Origin: Vulcanimicrobiota bacterium
GTDB taxonomy: Bacteria > Vulcanimicrobiota > Vulcanimicrobiia > Vulcanimicrobiales > Vulcanimicrobiaceae
Assembly: GCA_028287565.1 (NCBI GenBank)
Contig: JAQBPK010000087.1
Coordinates: 1 to 33,359 of the forward strand
Direction: 5' to 3'
DNA: 33,359 bases
Shown here: piece by piece, positions 1 to 9,200 of the stretch
How positions within the stretch are numbered: position 1 is the stretch's first letter
Layout: the number at the start of each line of letters is the position of its first letter
Notes under the pieces: generated by a model
Seen by the model: only the letters and a program-made list of their open reading frames with translations
Told to the model about the DNA's origin: nothing
Database searches by the model: none
Position numbers and translations under genes: made by a program

Positions 1-107
1 ACGTCGTCCGCCTTAGCGGCCGAGACACGATCGAGAGTGACGGGTCCCTGGAGTGGCGCCACGAGGACGGCAGCGCCACGCCGATGAGCAATCTGGATTC
101 TCTTCAC
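1..107 (-). CDS. Possible 5' part of an unidentified gene, cut by the window edge
   Basis: An open frame starts at a GTG (105-107) on the minus strand and runs off the left edge; it begins M-KRIQIAHRRGAAVLVAPL. It lies eight bases after the stop of the broken toxin-like frame at 115-370, where an immunity gene would sit in an Rhs cassette. No clear Shine-Dalgarno sequence is visible and only about 35 codons are present, so the family cannot be named. The immunity role is inferred from position alone. Confidence 0.25.
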   Translation of the reverse strand, partial: MKRIQIAHRRGAAVLVAPLQGPVTLDRVSAAKADD

Positions 108-114
108 GTTCGGG

Positions 115-370
115 CTACCACTTCACGACATGAAGAGCGACACCCTTACTTGCCGCGTACGCGGTAGCCGCGTCGAGCGCCCCTTGCTGCGCAGGCGTAA
201 ACTGCGGTGTTCGGAATTACGGGCTCGAGCACGCGCAACGTCGAGGGATCAGAACCAACCGTGAGTCCCCCATACGTCGCCGTCTCGAATTTAACGACCG
301 AATCGACGCACGACTCCACTTTCGATTCGATTTTTACGGCTATTTGATACGTCGCCGCCGTAAGATCCAC
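115..370 (-). pseudogene. Frameshifted remnant, possibly the end of a displaced toxin module
   Basis: The minus strand reads from a GTG at 370 (start VDLTAATYQIAVKIESK) to a stop near 146, but the last 15 or so residues turn into an Arg/Gly-rich string typical of a wrong frame. Shifting frame near 190-200 gives a much more protein-like end, AQQGALDAATAYAASKGVAL followed by HVVKW, with a stop at 115-117. A one-base indel is the simplest explanation. The frame is continuous upstream, apart from one TGA, with the DUF2489-like gene at 404-727. No family was recognised. Its place in a run of toxin/immunity pieces suggests a toxin fragment. Confidence 0.35.
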
Positions 371-403
371 GACTTGGTGCCGACGCGCGGGAACGATACG
401 CAG

Positions 404-727
404 TCACACAACGCCGTCCGCATCATACCGAGCGATAATGGCAAGAAGATCTCTGCGTAATTCCGGTTCGGCGACCAGCACGAATCCGGCCACCTCAGCA
501 TCTGCGCGCTGCAAGTACTCCGATGACCAATTCTCTCGTAAATGTCCTGGGACAAAATCCTCAGTCTCGGATGCGAATCCTCGTATTCCATGAAATAGCG
601 GATCATTCAAACCGACGTCCAAGTAGAGGCGATCGATTTCTCTGGCGCCGAGTACGAGATGCATCTCACCCGCCAGCATAGCCTTCGCTACACGGATGAG
701 TTCGCGAGGCACTTCTCCAGTGCTCAT
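404..727 (-). CDS. DUF2489-like probable immunity protein
   Basis: A 107-residue acidic cytoplasmic protein with no signal peptide or membrane segment. The pattern AKAMLAGEMHLVLGAREIDRL near the start, then a Ser-Glu-Thr (ASETED) and REN-W segment, matches what I recall of DUF2489. That family is often found beside Rhs and other contact-dependent toxins and is presumed to give immunity. The ATG at 727 lies at the end of the broken toxin frames upstream; one of them ends in TGA overlapping this ATG as ATGA, the usual toxin/immunity junction. The family call is from memory of its consensus. The toxin it would neutralise appears dead, so this may be an orphan immunity gene kept for protection against kin. 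Confidence 0.55.
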   Translation of the reverse strand: MSTGEVPRELIRVAKAMLAGEMHLVLGAREIDRLYLDVGLNDPLFHGIRGFASETEDFVPGHLRENWSSEYLQRADAEVAGFVLVAEPELRRDLLAIIARYDADGVV

Positions 728-1230
728 GACTGCCTAATGCTCTTCCATGATGGAACTCTACGATCTCTGAAGGCGAGATTCCAACTCGGTTGCGACGCTC
801 GAAAATCTTGCGCAGCCTCGTCGGTACGATCCCCGAGGGGATTGAGTAGTGCGGAACGCCAAGTCCGTCGACCTTCAGCGTCTGTCGTACCGATTGTCAC
901 GGTTCGAAATGACCGCTTGCCTCCTGTTCCGCGTCGATGCGGCGCTTGTCCTGATAGCGCTGCTGCCCCAATTCGCTAAGACGTTCGGTCGCCTCACAAA
1001 GATCTCCACGAAGCGCGCGTTCGTCACGCCGGCAGCCTCTTCGTCGAAAGAACCATAATCTGCACCTTCTTCTCTGCGTAGGTATGCTCTTTTCTTGAAT
1101 ATGGATGATCCGCAAATGCGAGGGAGTAGACCAGATGCTGCGCGAAATTTCGCCGCGCACTTGTCAGCCGAGCCGACGTCACATCCTGCGGTGTGATGTC
1201 GCCGTATGGGCTGGCTTTGAAGCGGCAGAA
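666..1230 (-). pseudogene. Decayed Rhs C-terminal cassette (Rhs scrap plus broken toxin)
   Basis: At 1175-1230 the minus strand encodes FKASPYGDITPQDVTSARL, nearly the FKAGLDGDITPQDATWAGL of the Rhs gene at 2390-5073; the DNA there is almost identical for about 25 bases and again over the FKA codons. Downstream, coding character jumps between frames: YGSFDEEAAG in one, then RDERALRGDLCEATERLSEL with a helical, coiled-coil-like stretch in another. After an in-frame TGA at 897-899, GLGVPHYSIPSGIVP and VEFHHGRALGSHEHW follow, ending at 666 inside the next gene. This looks like a displaced Rhs tip with at least one frameshift and one stop. The toxin activity is unknown; the His-rich HHG...HEH cluster could be a nuclease site, but that is speculative. 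Confidence 0.45.
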
Positions 1231-1690
1231 CCCCGTGCTCGGGACGACGGTCACACGCGAGGGCGTCGCGTTCGTTTCGCCGCTGCGGCTGGTGGAGACG
1301 GAGCTGCAGTTCACGTTCATCCTGCGCGAGCGCGCCATCCCGAGCCACGTGCACGTGGATCACAGCGAAACGATGCAGGCCGAGAACAAGCCCGAGCCGA
1401 AGAAAGCCGACTTCACGCCCAAGACGGACGACGAGTTCCGCTCGCTGCCGGCGACGATCCAGAATGCGGTCGTGGACCAGCTCGTGCGCGCCGGGCGCCT
1501 GAACGCGCCTGCACCGGGCACCGTCCCGCTGATCCGCATGATCGCCGGGCGCGTCCACGAGCTGGGCCAGGGGCGCACCGCGCAAGACCTGCTGATCCAC
1601 AGCCGCGTGAAGATGGACGACGGCGGCACGCGCGCGTACGATACGCGGTTCCGCATGTTCTCGAGCCAGCGCATCCAACTGATCGCGTAG
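1228..1690 (+). pseudogene. Copy 1 of a decayed duplicated gene
   Basis: The plus strand is open from an ATG at 1193, but its first dozen codons are antisense Rhs sequence, so the true N-terminus is missing. From IPSHVHVDHSE (about 1337) to the stop at 1688-1690 it is homologous to the piece at 5266-5702, including KPEPKKADF, DDEFRSLPA and IHSRVKMDDGG. It lacks 81 bases (27 codons) present in copy 2, an in-frame deletion after the VDHSETMQA codons. The 37 or so codons before IPSH also look protein-like and are absent from copy 2. The family is unknown to me. It runs opposite to the Rhs cassettes and marks the 5' edge of one. Confidence 0.5.
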
Positions 1691-1826
1691 AGCTCACTTC
1701 ACAAGGCGAGTGACGATATGTGGCGCGGGTCGCTGCGGCGACGACGCCGGTATCCTCGGCGCAGCACACTTACTCAGTCAGCTTCGTAGGCGACGACATC
1801 TCGATGACGCTTATACGAGCCAGCAC

Positions 1827-2390
1827 TTAGATGTTCGAAAGCTCTTCAAGTCCAGAGTGAATGAGTTCTGAAAGACCTCTTGCGCCTTTTCCGGCGCGAA
1901 GCGCCTTCTCGTAGTACCAGCAAACACGTTCCTTGAGCGATCGATCGGCGAAGACACATAAGAGAAGTAGATCGAGACAGTGATGTACTTCCGTTTGGCG
2001 ATCTGAGTTCACACTGTCCTCAAGGATGTTGACGTAAACCCCGTAGTCTCGCACCAATTCGAAACGGCAGGATTCAGCGATTTGCTCGTTCCCGAGCGCA
2101 ACTTCGCTAGGATCCGGTGTGCCATTTCCGAGCTGGAATAGGAGTTCAAGAAAATGTGGTCGCGATACTATAGAACAGCTTGGCAGCGCGCTCACGAGGC
2201 ACGCGGTCGTCGGCAGGGCTGCCTCATAGAGGCTCCCTTGAACCACGACGACATTGTCGATTTGCCAATACGCCGCGCTGCTCTCTGCGATCGATGATGC
2301 CGTTCGCATGCGCTCGATTGCATCGGGAACTCGAAGAGCCGATCCCATCGCGCGTAAATGAGTCCAGTCATATCGCTTTGCTTCCCACAT
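1827..2390 (-). CDS. HEAT-repeat-like immunity protein for the truncated Rhs toxin
   Basis: A 187-residue cytoplasmic protein. Its N-terminal part (W..L..ALRVPDAIERM, then VVVVQGSLYEAALPTTACLV) follows the pattern of HEAT-like proteins common behind Rhs toxins, whose hallmark is a tryptophan-rich VPDLL...QGTVYEATAPAVPFLL segment; the rest is alpha-helical. The ATG (2388-2390) overlaps the TAA of the upstream toxin frame as TAATG, so translation is probably coupled to the toxin, as expected for cognate immunity. No independent Shine-Dalgarno sequence was needed to choose the start. Neutralising the adjacent toxin tip is inferred from position and family resemblance. Confidence 0.6.
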   Translation of the reverse strand: MWEAKRYDWTHLRAMGSALRVPDAIERMRTASSIAESSAAYWQIDNVVVVQGSLYEAALPTTACLVSALPSCSIVSRPHFLELLFQLGNGTPDPSEVALGNEQIAESCRFELVRDYGVYVNILEDSVNSDRQTEVHHCLDLLLLCVFADRSLKERVCWYYEKALRAGKGARGLSELIHSGLEELSNI

Positions 2391-5073
2391 TAGCGACTCT
2401 CAGGTAATTGACCGGGTAAATTGTATTTAACTCGACACCGGGCACAGGACGGCACGCGTTGATAAGGCGGGCCGTCTTTGCGTGGTCTAACGGCCTCCGT
2501 GAACTTCACCTTGCTCGCGTCGCCTCCGAGTTGTTCTACCACGTCGTCCTCCGCGCATCGGCCACCACCCGAACAACCTGCCGCGACTTTGCCGGTATCG
2601 GCTCGATATCCCCTGTGACAGTCGCTGGACGACCCTTCGCAGGCGTTGCTACGTTCGCAGCAAGCTTGTTTCGCGCAGCCACCGCACGAGCCAGAGAAAC
2701 GGCTCCTGCTGCTGCTGCGACACCCTCTGCTACCTCTGCAACGCCGGTCAGGGCTGCGACCCCGATCACCATGACCTCGACAGTAGTCTTCGTACACGTG
2801 GCCGCACCCGCGTTGATGCAGTTCACCACTTGCCCTATCTCCGGAAACGCTAACAGCGGTGTATATCCGCTCGGATCGCTATAATCGACCGGATTACCAC
2901 GATTCCACATGTACTTCTGCTGCGAAGCAGGGTCGTGGACATCACCTTCGAAGGCATCTGGGGTCGTCCAACTGCCGAGGTTCTTGTCGAAAGCGCGCAC
3001 GCCGTTGATCTGAATGTCGGCGATCTTGAAACCGTCGGAGCGAGCGTAGAGCGCCTGTACCGAAGTTGACGTCTTGAAGCCGGTCGGTCCATTGTTTGGC
3101 ACGCCGATATCACTTGCGTCGAAGGGATTGAGCGGCGAGAGGTACGATTGCCCGGTCGCGTTCCTGCTCGCCAGCAGCACGCCGGCCTGGTCGCGGTCGT
3201 AGATGGTGAGTCCAGCCCAGGTCGCGTCCTGCGGCGTGATGTCGCCGTCCAATCCGGCTTTGAAATCGATCACGCCTCCACTGCCGTCGGTAATGAATAG
3301 GATCATGTCGCCATCCCAGTGCAGTGTCGTGTTCTGCGCCGCTACGGTTGGCTGGGACGGGTCGTGCACGAGGATCGGGTGCCCATTGGGCCCCCAACCC
3401 AGCGTGGTCCCCGGCCCATTGCCGGACGATGTTGTCGTGACCGTGGAATTTTGGTCGGGCTTGGTGATCGTCGTGGTCGAAGCAGTGATAGCCCGACCGA
3501 TGGTATGGTTCTCCGCATCGTAGGTGGTCGTAGTCGTCGTGTGCGTCGATCTCGCGGTTGCGGTCGAATGCGGCGGATTCTGGCGGGTCGGATCCGCCGA
3601 GTCTCCGCCGAAAAAGACGCTGTGGTCGTCGATCGTGCGGCTGAGGCGTCCGGCCGCGTCGAACGCGAATTGGGTCGTCTTGCCCGAGGGATAGCTGGCT
3701 CCGTTGTAGTCCACTGCGCCCATCGTTCCGGTCTTGGTGACGACGCACTGGCGGTAGTCCTGATCGGGGAGTGCGGTCGGATCGTATGTTCCGTCGCCGG
3801 TAACCGTCTGGCGCGCCGTGCAGCCCCCGTCCGTGTGGACGCGCGCGACCGCGGCCCACGGCGGCGGTGCAGCGCCCGGCGGCGTCATGTCGATGAGCTC
3901 GCCGCGCACGTTGATCGTGCTGTAGTTTACGATCGACACAGGCGCGGTCGCACCGGCCGGCCATACGCTGGGAAATGCTTCGGAGAGCACGCTGCCTTCC
4001 GGGTCGTGCGTGTACGAGATCGCCTGTCCGACCACCGTGTAGCTTTGCAGCTGTCCCGTCGCATCGTACGTGCGCGTCGGCGCTCCAGCACCAGCGATCG
4101 AGCGCAGCCGGCCTGCATCGGTATAATCTTTCGTCCAGGTGCCGCTGGCGAAGGCGTTGACCGCCTGCGTCTGCATTTGGCCGTCCGTGCGATAGGAGTA
4201 CGTCAGAGCGTTGGTTTGATTCAAGCCCGGCGAGGTGATCGAGACGGCGGAGCGTTTGCCGTTGCCGTAGTAGGCGTACGTGATCTGCGCCGCGCTGGTG
4301 ACGCCGCCGCCGCTGGGCTCCGTCGTGGACGCCAGACGGCCGTCTTCGTCGTACCGGTACTGCTGCGTGCCGAACCGGCTGGAAGTCACTGACGCGGCGC
4401 GTCCGTTCGCGTCGTATACCGTCGTCTCGGCGGGCGTTACGCCATTGTCGCCGGCGTAGGTCTGCGTCAGGACCCGGTTGATCTGGTCGTAGCTGTAGGA
4501 CACCGACTCACCGGCGGGATTCGTTTTCTGCGACAGGAGGCCCAGCGCCGTTGAGGTGCCGCCATCGTACTGGAGCTGCGTAGCCTCGACCGTTCCCGGA
4601 TCGGAACCGACGAGGTACGAGAACTTCGTCGTTTCGCGGTCGAGCGCATCGAACGCAGAGCCGCTCCCGTGCATGCCGCTCTTCTGTGTCTCGTAGAGGT
4701 TGCCGTAAGCCCGGAATGGCGCCGAGCCCGGTAGTGTGACGGTGCTGCCCGCCGAGAGGTCGTACAGATACCGCATCGTCCCGACCACCCCGTCGTACGG
4801 CAGCGCGCTGGGCGAGCTGTACGAGCGAAGTGAAGCAGCCGTGGGATCCGCGACCAGCCGATCCGCGCCGTCGTACCACTTCTGTGTCGTGCCGGGGGGC
4901 ACGTTTGGTTGGGCACGCAGCCGTGATGCGTTGTCTCGGAGACCACGTTGCCGTCGAGGTCGTACACGGAGGGCGCGTTTCACGCCGAACGCGCGCCGTA
5001 CGATCGCCGGGCAACGAAACACCGAATGCCTTTGCCTGTCCGCAAAATCAGCGTCCTGAGTTCCGAAAGTCAC
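2390..5073 (-). pseudogene. 5'-truncated, frameshifted Rhs protein with orphan toxin tip
   Basis: The main open frame (2536-5073, 845 codons) contains many YD repeats and the Rhs core end YMWNRGNPVDYSDPSGY. It corresponds only to the part of the intact Rhs protein after about residue 819, so the signal peptide and N-terminal half are missing. Three frame breaks are visible. One lies before VYDLDGNVVSETTHHG (about 4975). One is in a six-C run near 4895, where one more C would restore GTTQKWYDGADRLV. One is near 2545, where one added base turns a TAG at 2536 into EDDVVEQLGGDASKVKF. That last frame ends PSCARCRVKYNLPGQLPESR at a TAA overlapping the immunity start. After the core comes a hydrophobic Ala/Val stretch and a roughly 70-residue tip with a CxxC, family unknown. 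Clustering at a homopolymer means assembly errors are possible for one break, but the missing 5' half is real. Confidence 0.75.
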
Positions 5074-5265
5074 ATCGCCCGCTGGCCCAGCGTTTGGGGC
5101 ACCTCCACTCGGTCACGTCGCTTGAGATCTTGCCACGATGGCTGGACCTAAGTCGGGGTCACGTCATCGTCGATGCTTCACCCCCGCCGTCGGAACAGGC
5201 TCCTCGGTAAAAAACGGATTGAGAACCCGAGCCGTTCAGAACTTAGGCGCCCGAAGGCCAAATCG
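5074..5265. other. Junction DNA without a gene
   Basis: About 190 bases separate the broken 5' end of the truncated Rhs gene from the start of homology in duplicated-gene copy 2. I see no convincing reading frame, promoter or tRNA here. It probably records the recombination join of two fragments. Confidence 0.4.
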
Positions 5266-5702
5266 CATCCCCAGCCACGTGCACGTGGATCAGAGCGAGG
5301 CGATGCAGGCGCCCGAGCGCGTCGTGCACCGCTATTTCTGCACCTTCACGGCGACCGCGGCCGACGACTGGGACGCGGTCGTGCGCTACGTCGAGAACAA
5401 ACCGGAACCGAAGAAAGCCGACTTCGTCCCCAAGTCCGACGACGAATTCCGCTCGCTGCCGACGGCGATCCACGGCGCGATCGTGGACTAGCTCGTGCGC
5501 GGGGGGCGCCTGAACGCGCCGGCCCCCGGGCACGTCCCGCTTATCCGGATGGTTGCTGGGGTGCGTCCACAAGCTCGGCCAGGGCCGCACCGCGCAAGAC
5601 GTGCTGATCCACAGCCGCGTGAAGATGGACGACGGCGGCGCGCGCGCGTATGATACGCGCTTTCGCGTGTTTGCGAGCCAGCGCACCGAGCTGATCGCGT
5701 AG
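5266..5702 (+). pseudogene. Copy 2 of a decayed duplicated gene
   Basis: This plus-strand segment matches 1337-1690 from IPSHVHVDQSEAMQA to the terminal SQRTELIA and TAG. It retains 27 codons lost from copy 1 (RVVHRYFCTFTATAADDW and the following residues). It is broken by an in-frame TAG at 5489-5491, where copy 1 has CAG, and by small indels in G/C runs near 5505-5570. Upstream of 5266 the sequence no longer resembles copy 1. The shared boundary at IPSH suggests that both copies are 3' pieces of one family, one with more upstream sequence. No function could be assigned. It lies head-on to the Rhs/immunity unit at 5751-11268. Confidence 0.6.
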
Positions 5703-5745
5703 CCGCGCTTGGGCTCATCGGCGCGGAATAATCAGCGCACCCGCG

Positions 5746-5759
5746 TTGCACTAGTGCAA
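5746..5759. repeat. Perfect 14-bp palindrome TTGCACTAGTGCAA
   Basis: A perfect inverted repeat overlaps the stop codon of the DUF4265 gene and lies 44 bases beyond duplicated-gene copy 2. It has no T-run, so it is not a typical terminator. It could be a protein site or a recombination boundary; neither role is shown. Confidence 0.4.
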
Positions 5760-6269
5760 ATCGAAGAAGTGGCCCTCTTCAAAATCCCAAATACCGTATT
5801 CAACACCCAATTCGAGAACGTCGTATACCGCCTGAACGGGTACGCCGGGTGGCACGTCGATAGCAAAGAAACGCTCGGAACCAGCCTCGATAATGACGCG
5901 TAAGTGCTTCAATGTCTTGAGCAGTTCGTGATATTCTTCATGTTTCGTGGCATCCAGGTCCGGACTGACGATCACACGGTACGTGGAGTGACCGCTGCGT
6001 TCCAAGACCGACGAAACGTTCGGCAACTCGTCTTCTGTGGACTCGGTTTGAACGATGTCACCGAAGCTGAGATTCTTGGCAAAAAAGGGGACATTGTCGA
6101 CCTTGTAACGCCCGTCCCCAAGATTCAACGCCCAGAGGGCTTCCTGATGCACCGGCGGCCAGTCGTCAACGTCACGCCGCAAATCCTTGACGATGATCTT
6201 GTGTGCGTTGCCATCCTGCGATACCCGGCCGTGGGCTCTAACTGGCCAGACTCTAAGATTGTCGGTCAC
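5751..6269 (-). CDS. DUF4265 immunity protein, partner of the HNH-tipped Rhs toxin
   Basis: A 172-residue protein starting at GTG 6269. AGGAGGG (6278-6284), overlapping the Rhs stop codon, lies eight bases before the start, which fixes it; a longer frame reaching 6605 only reads Rhs DNA in another phase. The sequence shows the DUF4265 pattern: VHQEALWALNL, then GRYKVDNVPFFAKNLSFGDI near residue 60, then RSGHSTYRVIV and a C-terminal half ending DFEEGHFFDLH. DUF4265 genes are repeatedly found next to polymorphic toxins and are thought to be immunity factors. Lying 13 bases behind the toxin gene, it most likely binds and blocks the HNH tip in the producing cell. There is no signal peptide. Confidence 0.8.
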   Translation of the reverse strand: MTDNLRVWPVRAHGRVSQDGNAHKIIVKDLRRDVDDWPPVHQEALWALNLGDGRYKVDNVPFFAKNLSFGDIVQTESTEDELPNVSSVLERSGHSTYRVIVSPDLDATKHEEYHELLKTLKHLRVIIEAGSERFFAIDVPPGVPVQAVYDVLELGVEYGIWDFEEGHFFDLH

Positions 6270-6282
6270 CTTGAGGTCCCTC

Positions 6283-9200
6283 CTATTTCGGCGCTGCGCC
6301 CGGCGATGTACCGCTTTGCGGGCCAGGATTGTAGCCTTGCCCAAAGAGTCGCCTGAGCCATTCCCAAGGATCGTCTGATCCCTTGCTTGCGTTGCAGATC
6401 CGGCAGAGGCCGTCTCGGTTCTCAGGGGTGTTGTTGCCTCCAGTGCTTCGCGACTGAACATGATCTGCTTCCAACGGAAGATCGCTGCGGCCGCACGCGC
6501 TACAACAGTCTTGACATTGCACAGCCTTTTTATCGGCATTGTTGAATCGCTTAGAGGAGCCGGGGCCGCCTCGAACTCCCGGCTTCGTTGGATATTTTCC
6601 GGCATCGGCTCGTGCGCGAATTTGCGCGAGCCGATCTCTTAATGCTTGCGATGTCCGAGCTCCGATACTATTCAACTCACGTTCTAAGATCGCGCGTTCC
6701 ATCGCCTGCCCGCCGAAATCACGCATAAGAAGTTCGGCTTGCAGTGCGCTTTGCTCCGTCGGCGTATAGCCGCTCGGATCACTATACACGTACGGATTAT
6801 TGCCGTTCCACATGAACGGTTTCATGCTCATGGGGTCGTGCACATTGCCCGCGTAGGCGTCGGGTGTAGTCCAGGTTCCGGTGGACGGATCCGAGATTCG
6901 CGTTCCCTGGATCGTGCCGAATTCAGTATCGAAGCCGTCCGGATGGACGTACGGCGACCATGACGAGACTCCGATGCCGGTGGCATTGCCTGGTTCTGAC
7001 AATTCCACTGGGAAGGACTTCGGCGACCGATATGCCCCGATCAAATAATCGAGCTGGTCGTAGCCCGTTTGATTGTGTGCCGTGACGCCCATGTTTGCGA
7101 AGTCGCGGTCCTGTACGGTGAACGTCGACGTCATGTACGTGTTCGCCGGCATGTAGCGGCCGAGCAGCTCCGGCGAGACCCATTCCAGTTGCCCGCTCGA
7201 ATCCGTTCCGAACAGCAGCATGTCGCCGTCGTAGTGGAGTGAGTGGGTCGTCGGGTTGACCAGCGTCGTCGAATTGGCGCTGATGCTCCGCACGGAAGGA
7301 TGTCCGTTCGGACCCCATCCCAACCCCGCAGCAAGAACCGCGCCGCTCCACGTACGCGCTGGCGCATCTAGGCCATTGGACGACAAGAGGTAGGCATGAT
7401 TTTCCGCGTTGTACGAGGTCGTCAAGCTGCCATTTTGCGAGGTGCAGTATGTGTCGAGCGTTACGACGTTCGTGACGGTGTGCCGTGACGCCACATCGTA
7501 GATTTCTGCCGTCGTGTTCGGAACGTTGCACTGCAGCCCGCTGTCGTTGACCGTCCACGTGTTCGTGCTCATTTGGACGCCGTTCACGAAATCGTACGTC
7601 GCGCTGGCAGTATGCGGCCCGTGCTGAAAACCGAAGTCCGCCTTGCGGGTCCCGTTCACGTATCTCGTGGTCGATAGCACCTGTTCGGCCTGGCCTTGAA
7701 CCTGTACTGTTTGGCTCGCGACTTCGCCAGCGACGTTCGGCTTGATGCGCAGCGTATTATCGGGTTTTCCGTACGGCTGAACGTGATAGCTCGTGACCGC
7801 TCCTTCGAGGTCGTGCGCAATCTGGTTGTACGTGCCGATCACCGGCAGCTTCAGCGTTGCGAGATCCCCGTTGCCGTCGTACGTCCAGCGCTTGGGCGCG
7901 TACAGCGTGCCGGCCGGCACGTTCGGTTGCGGATTCGGCACCGTTGTGCCCGTGAACGGATCGGATTGAGCCGTTGCGCGGCCCGCGTTCGTGTACGTCC
8001 AAGAGAACGGAAAGTTGAAGCCCTGGACCTGCAGCGCCGTCCCACTGCGCAGACCGTCCGCACGGTATACGTATGTCATCAATGGCGATGCCGTGAGGGC
8101 TGCTGACTGGACTGTCAGGTTCTTACGACGTCCGTCAGGATAATAGTCGTAGCCGATGACCGCCGACGACGTGAAGCCGCCGCCCGAGCCTTCCGCCACC
8201 GTCCGAAGCCGGCCGTCGGCGTCGTAGGTCGTAACCTGCGTGCCGAATACGCTCGATGTGATTTTCGCGGAACGTCCGCCGGCGTCGTATGCATAGGTCC
8301 GGTTGGGTGTGGCGCCCGCGTCGTTGCCGAACGTGATCGATCGCTTCCGGGCCGCCGCGTCATAGGCGTAGGTCGTCGTTTGGCCGAGCGGATCGACGGC
8401 TGAGGCGAGCAAGCCGAGGGTCGTGCTTGCATCGTCATACGTGAACGTCGTTTTCCGCAACGTCGTGTTGGAGTTGGGCGCGAAGGCGTACTTGCCAATC
8501 ATGCGATCGAGCCCATCGAACTCCTGCGCCCGAATGTCGCGCCACGGGCCGCTCGTGGACCCAAGGTTCTCCTGCGTGTCGAAGAGGCCACCGTACGCGC
8601 GGAACGAGGTGCCGCTGACGGTGACGTTGCTCCCTGCTTGGAGGTCGTAGAGATAGCGGGTGAACCATTGCTGTGCGCCGCTCGGATCGTTTTCCGGCTG
8701 CTCGACCTCCACTAGCCGATCCGCTCCGTCGTAGGCTTTGACGATTACGCCGGTCTGGTTGCCGTGATGGTGCGTCTCACCAGACATATTACCGTCGAGA
8801 TCGTACGCATAGAGCACGCCCGCATCAAACGTGAATTGACCGCCCACATTCGCAGCATGCTGCGCGGGTGTCTCCAACTTTTTTAGCGTCCCGTCGGGAA
8901 AGTAGTACTTGCGGCTCGCGAGGCCGTCCGGGTCGGTCGCCGACGTCAGCCGGCTCAAGCTGTCATACGCGAGCGACCACGTCCCAACCCCAGGTCCGTA
9001 GCTGATGAGGTTGCCCTGTGTGTCGTACGCAAACGTCTGATGCGCTTGGACGTACGTCGTCCCGTCAACCTCGGTGAACCCGTCGCCTGTCACCTCGGTC
9101 GGGAGTCCGAAGTCGTTGCCCTGCTGCGGTCCCAGATCGTATCGATAGGTCTTGTGATAGCCCGATGCCGTTACGGATTGGCTGAGGCGGCCGTACGGCT

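Noticed and set aside
2536-2560. Programmed ribosomal frameshift in the truncated Rhs gene
   Set aside because: No slippery heptamer or stimulatory structure is visible, and other frame breaks in the same gene point to decay or sequence error.
3319-4392. A 357-codon plus-strand open frame
   Set aside because: It is antisense to the YD repeats of the truncated Rhs gene; its composition is that of a shadow frame.
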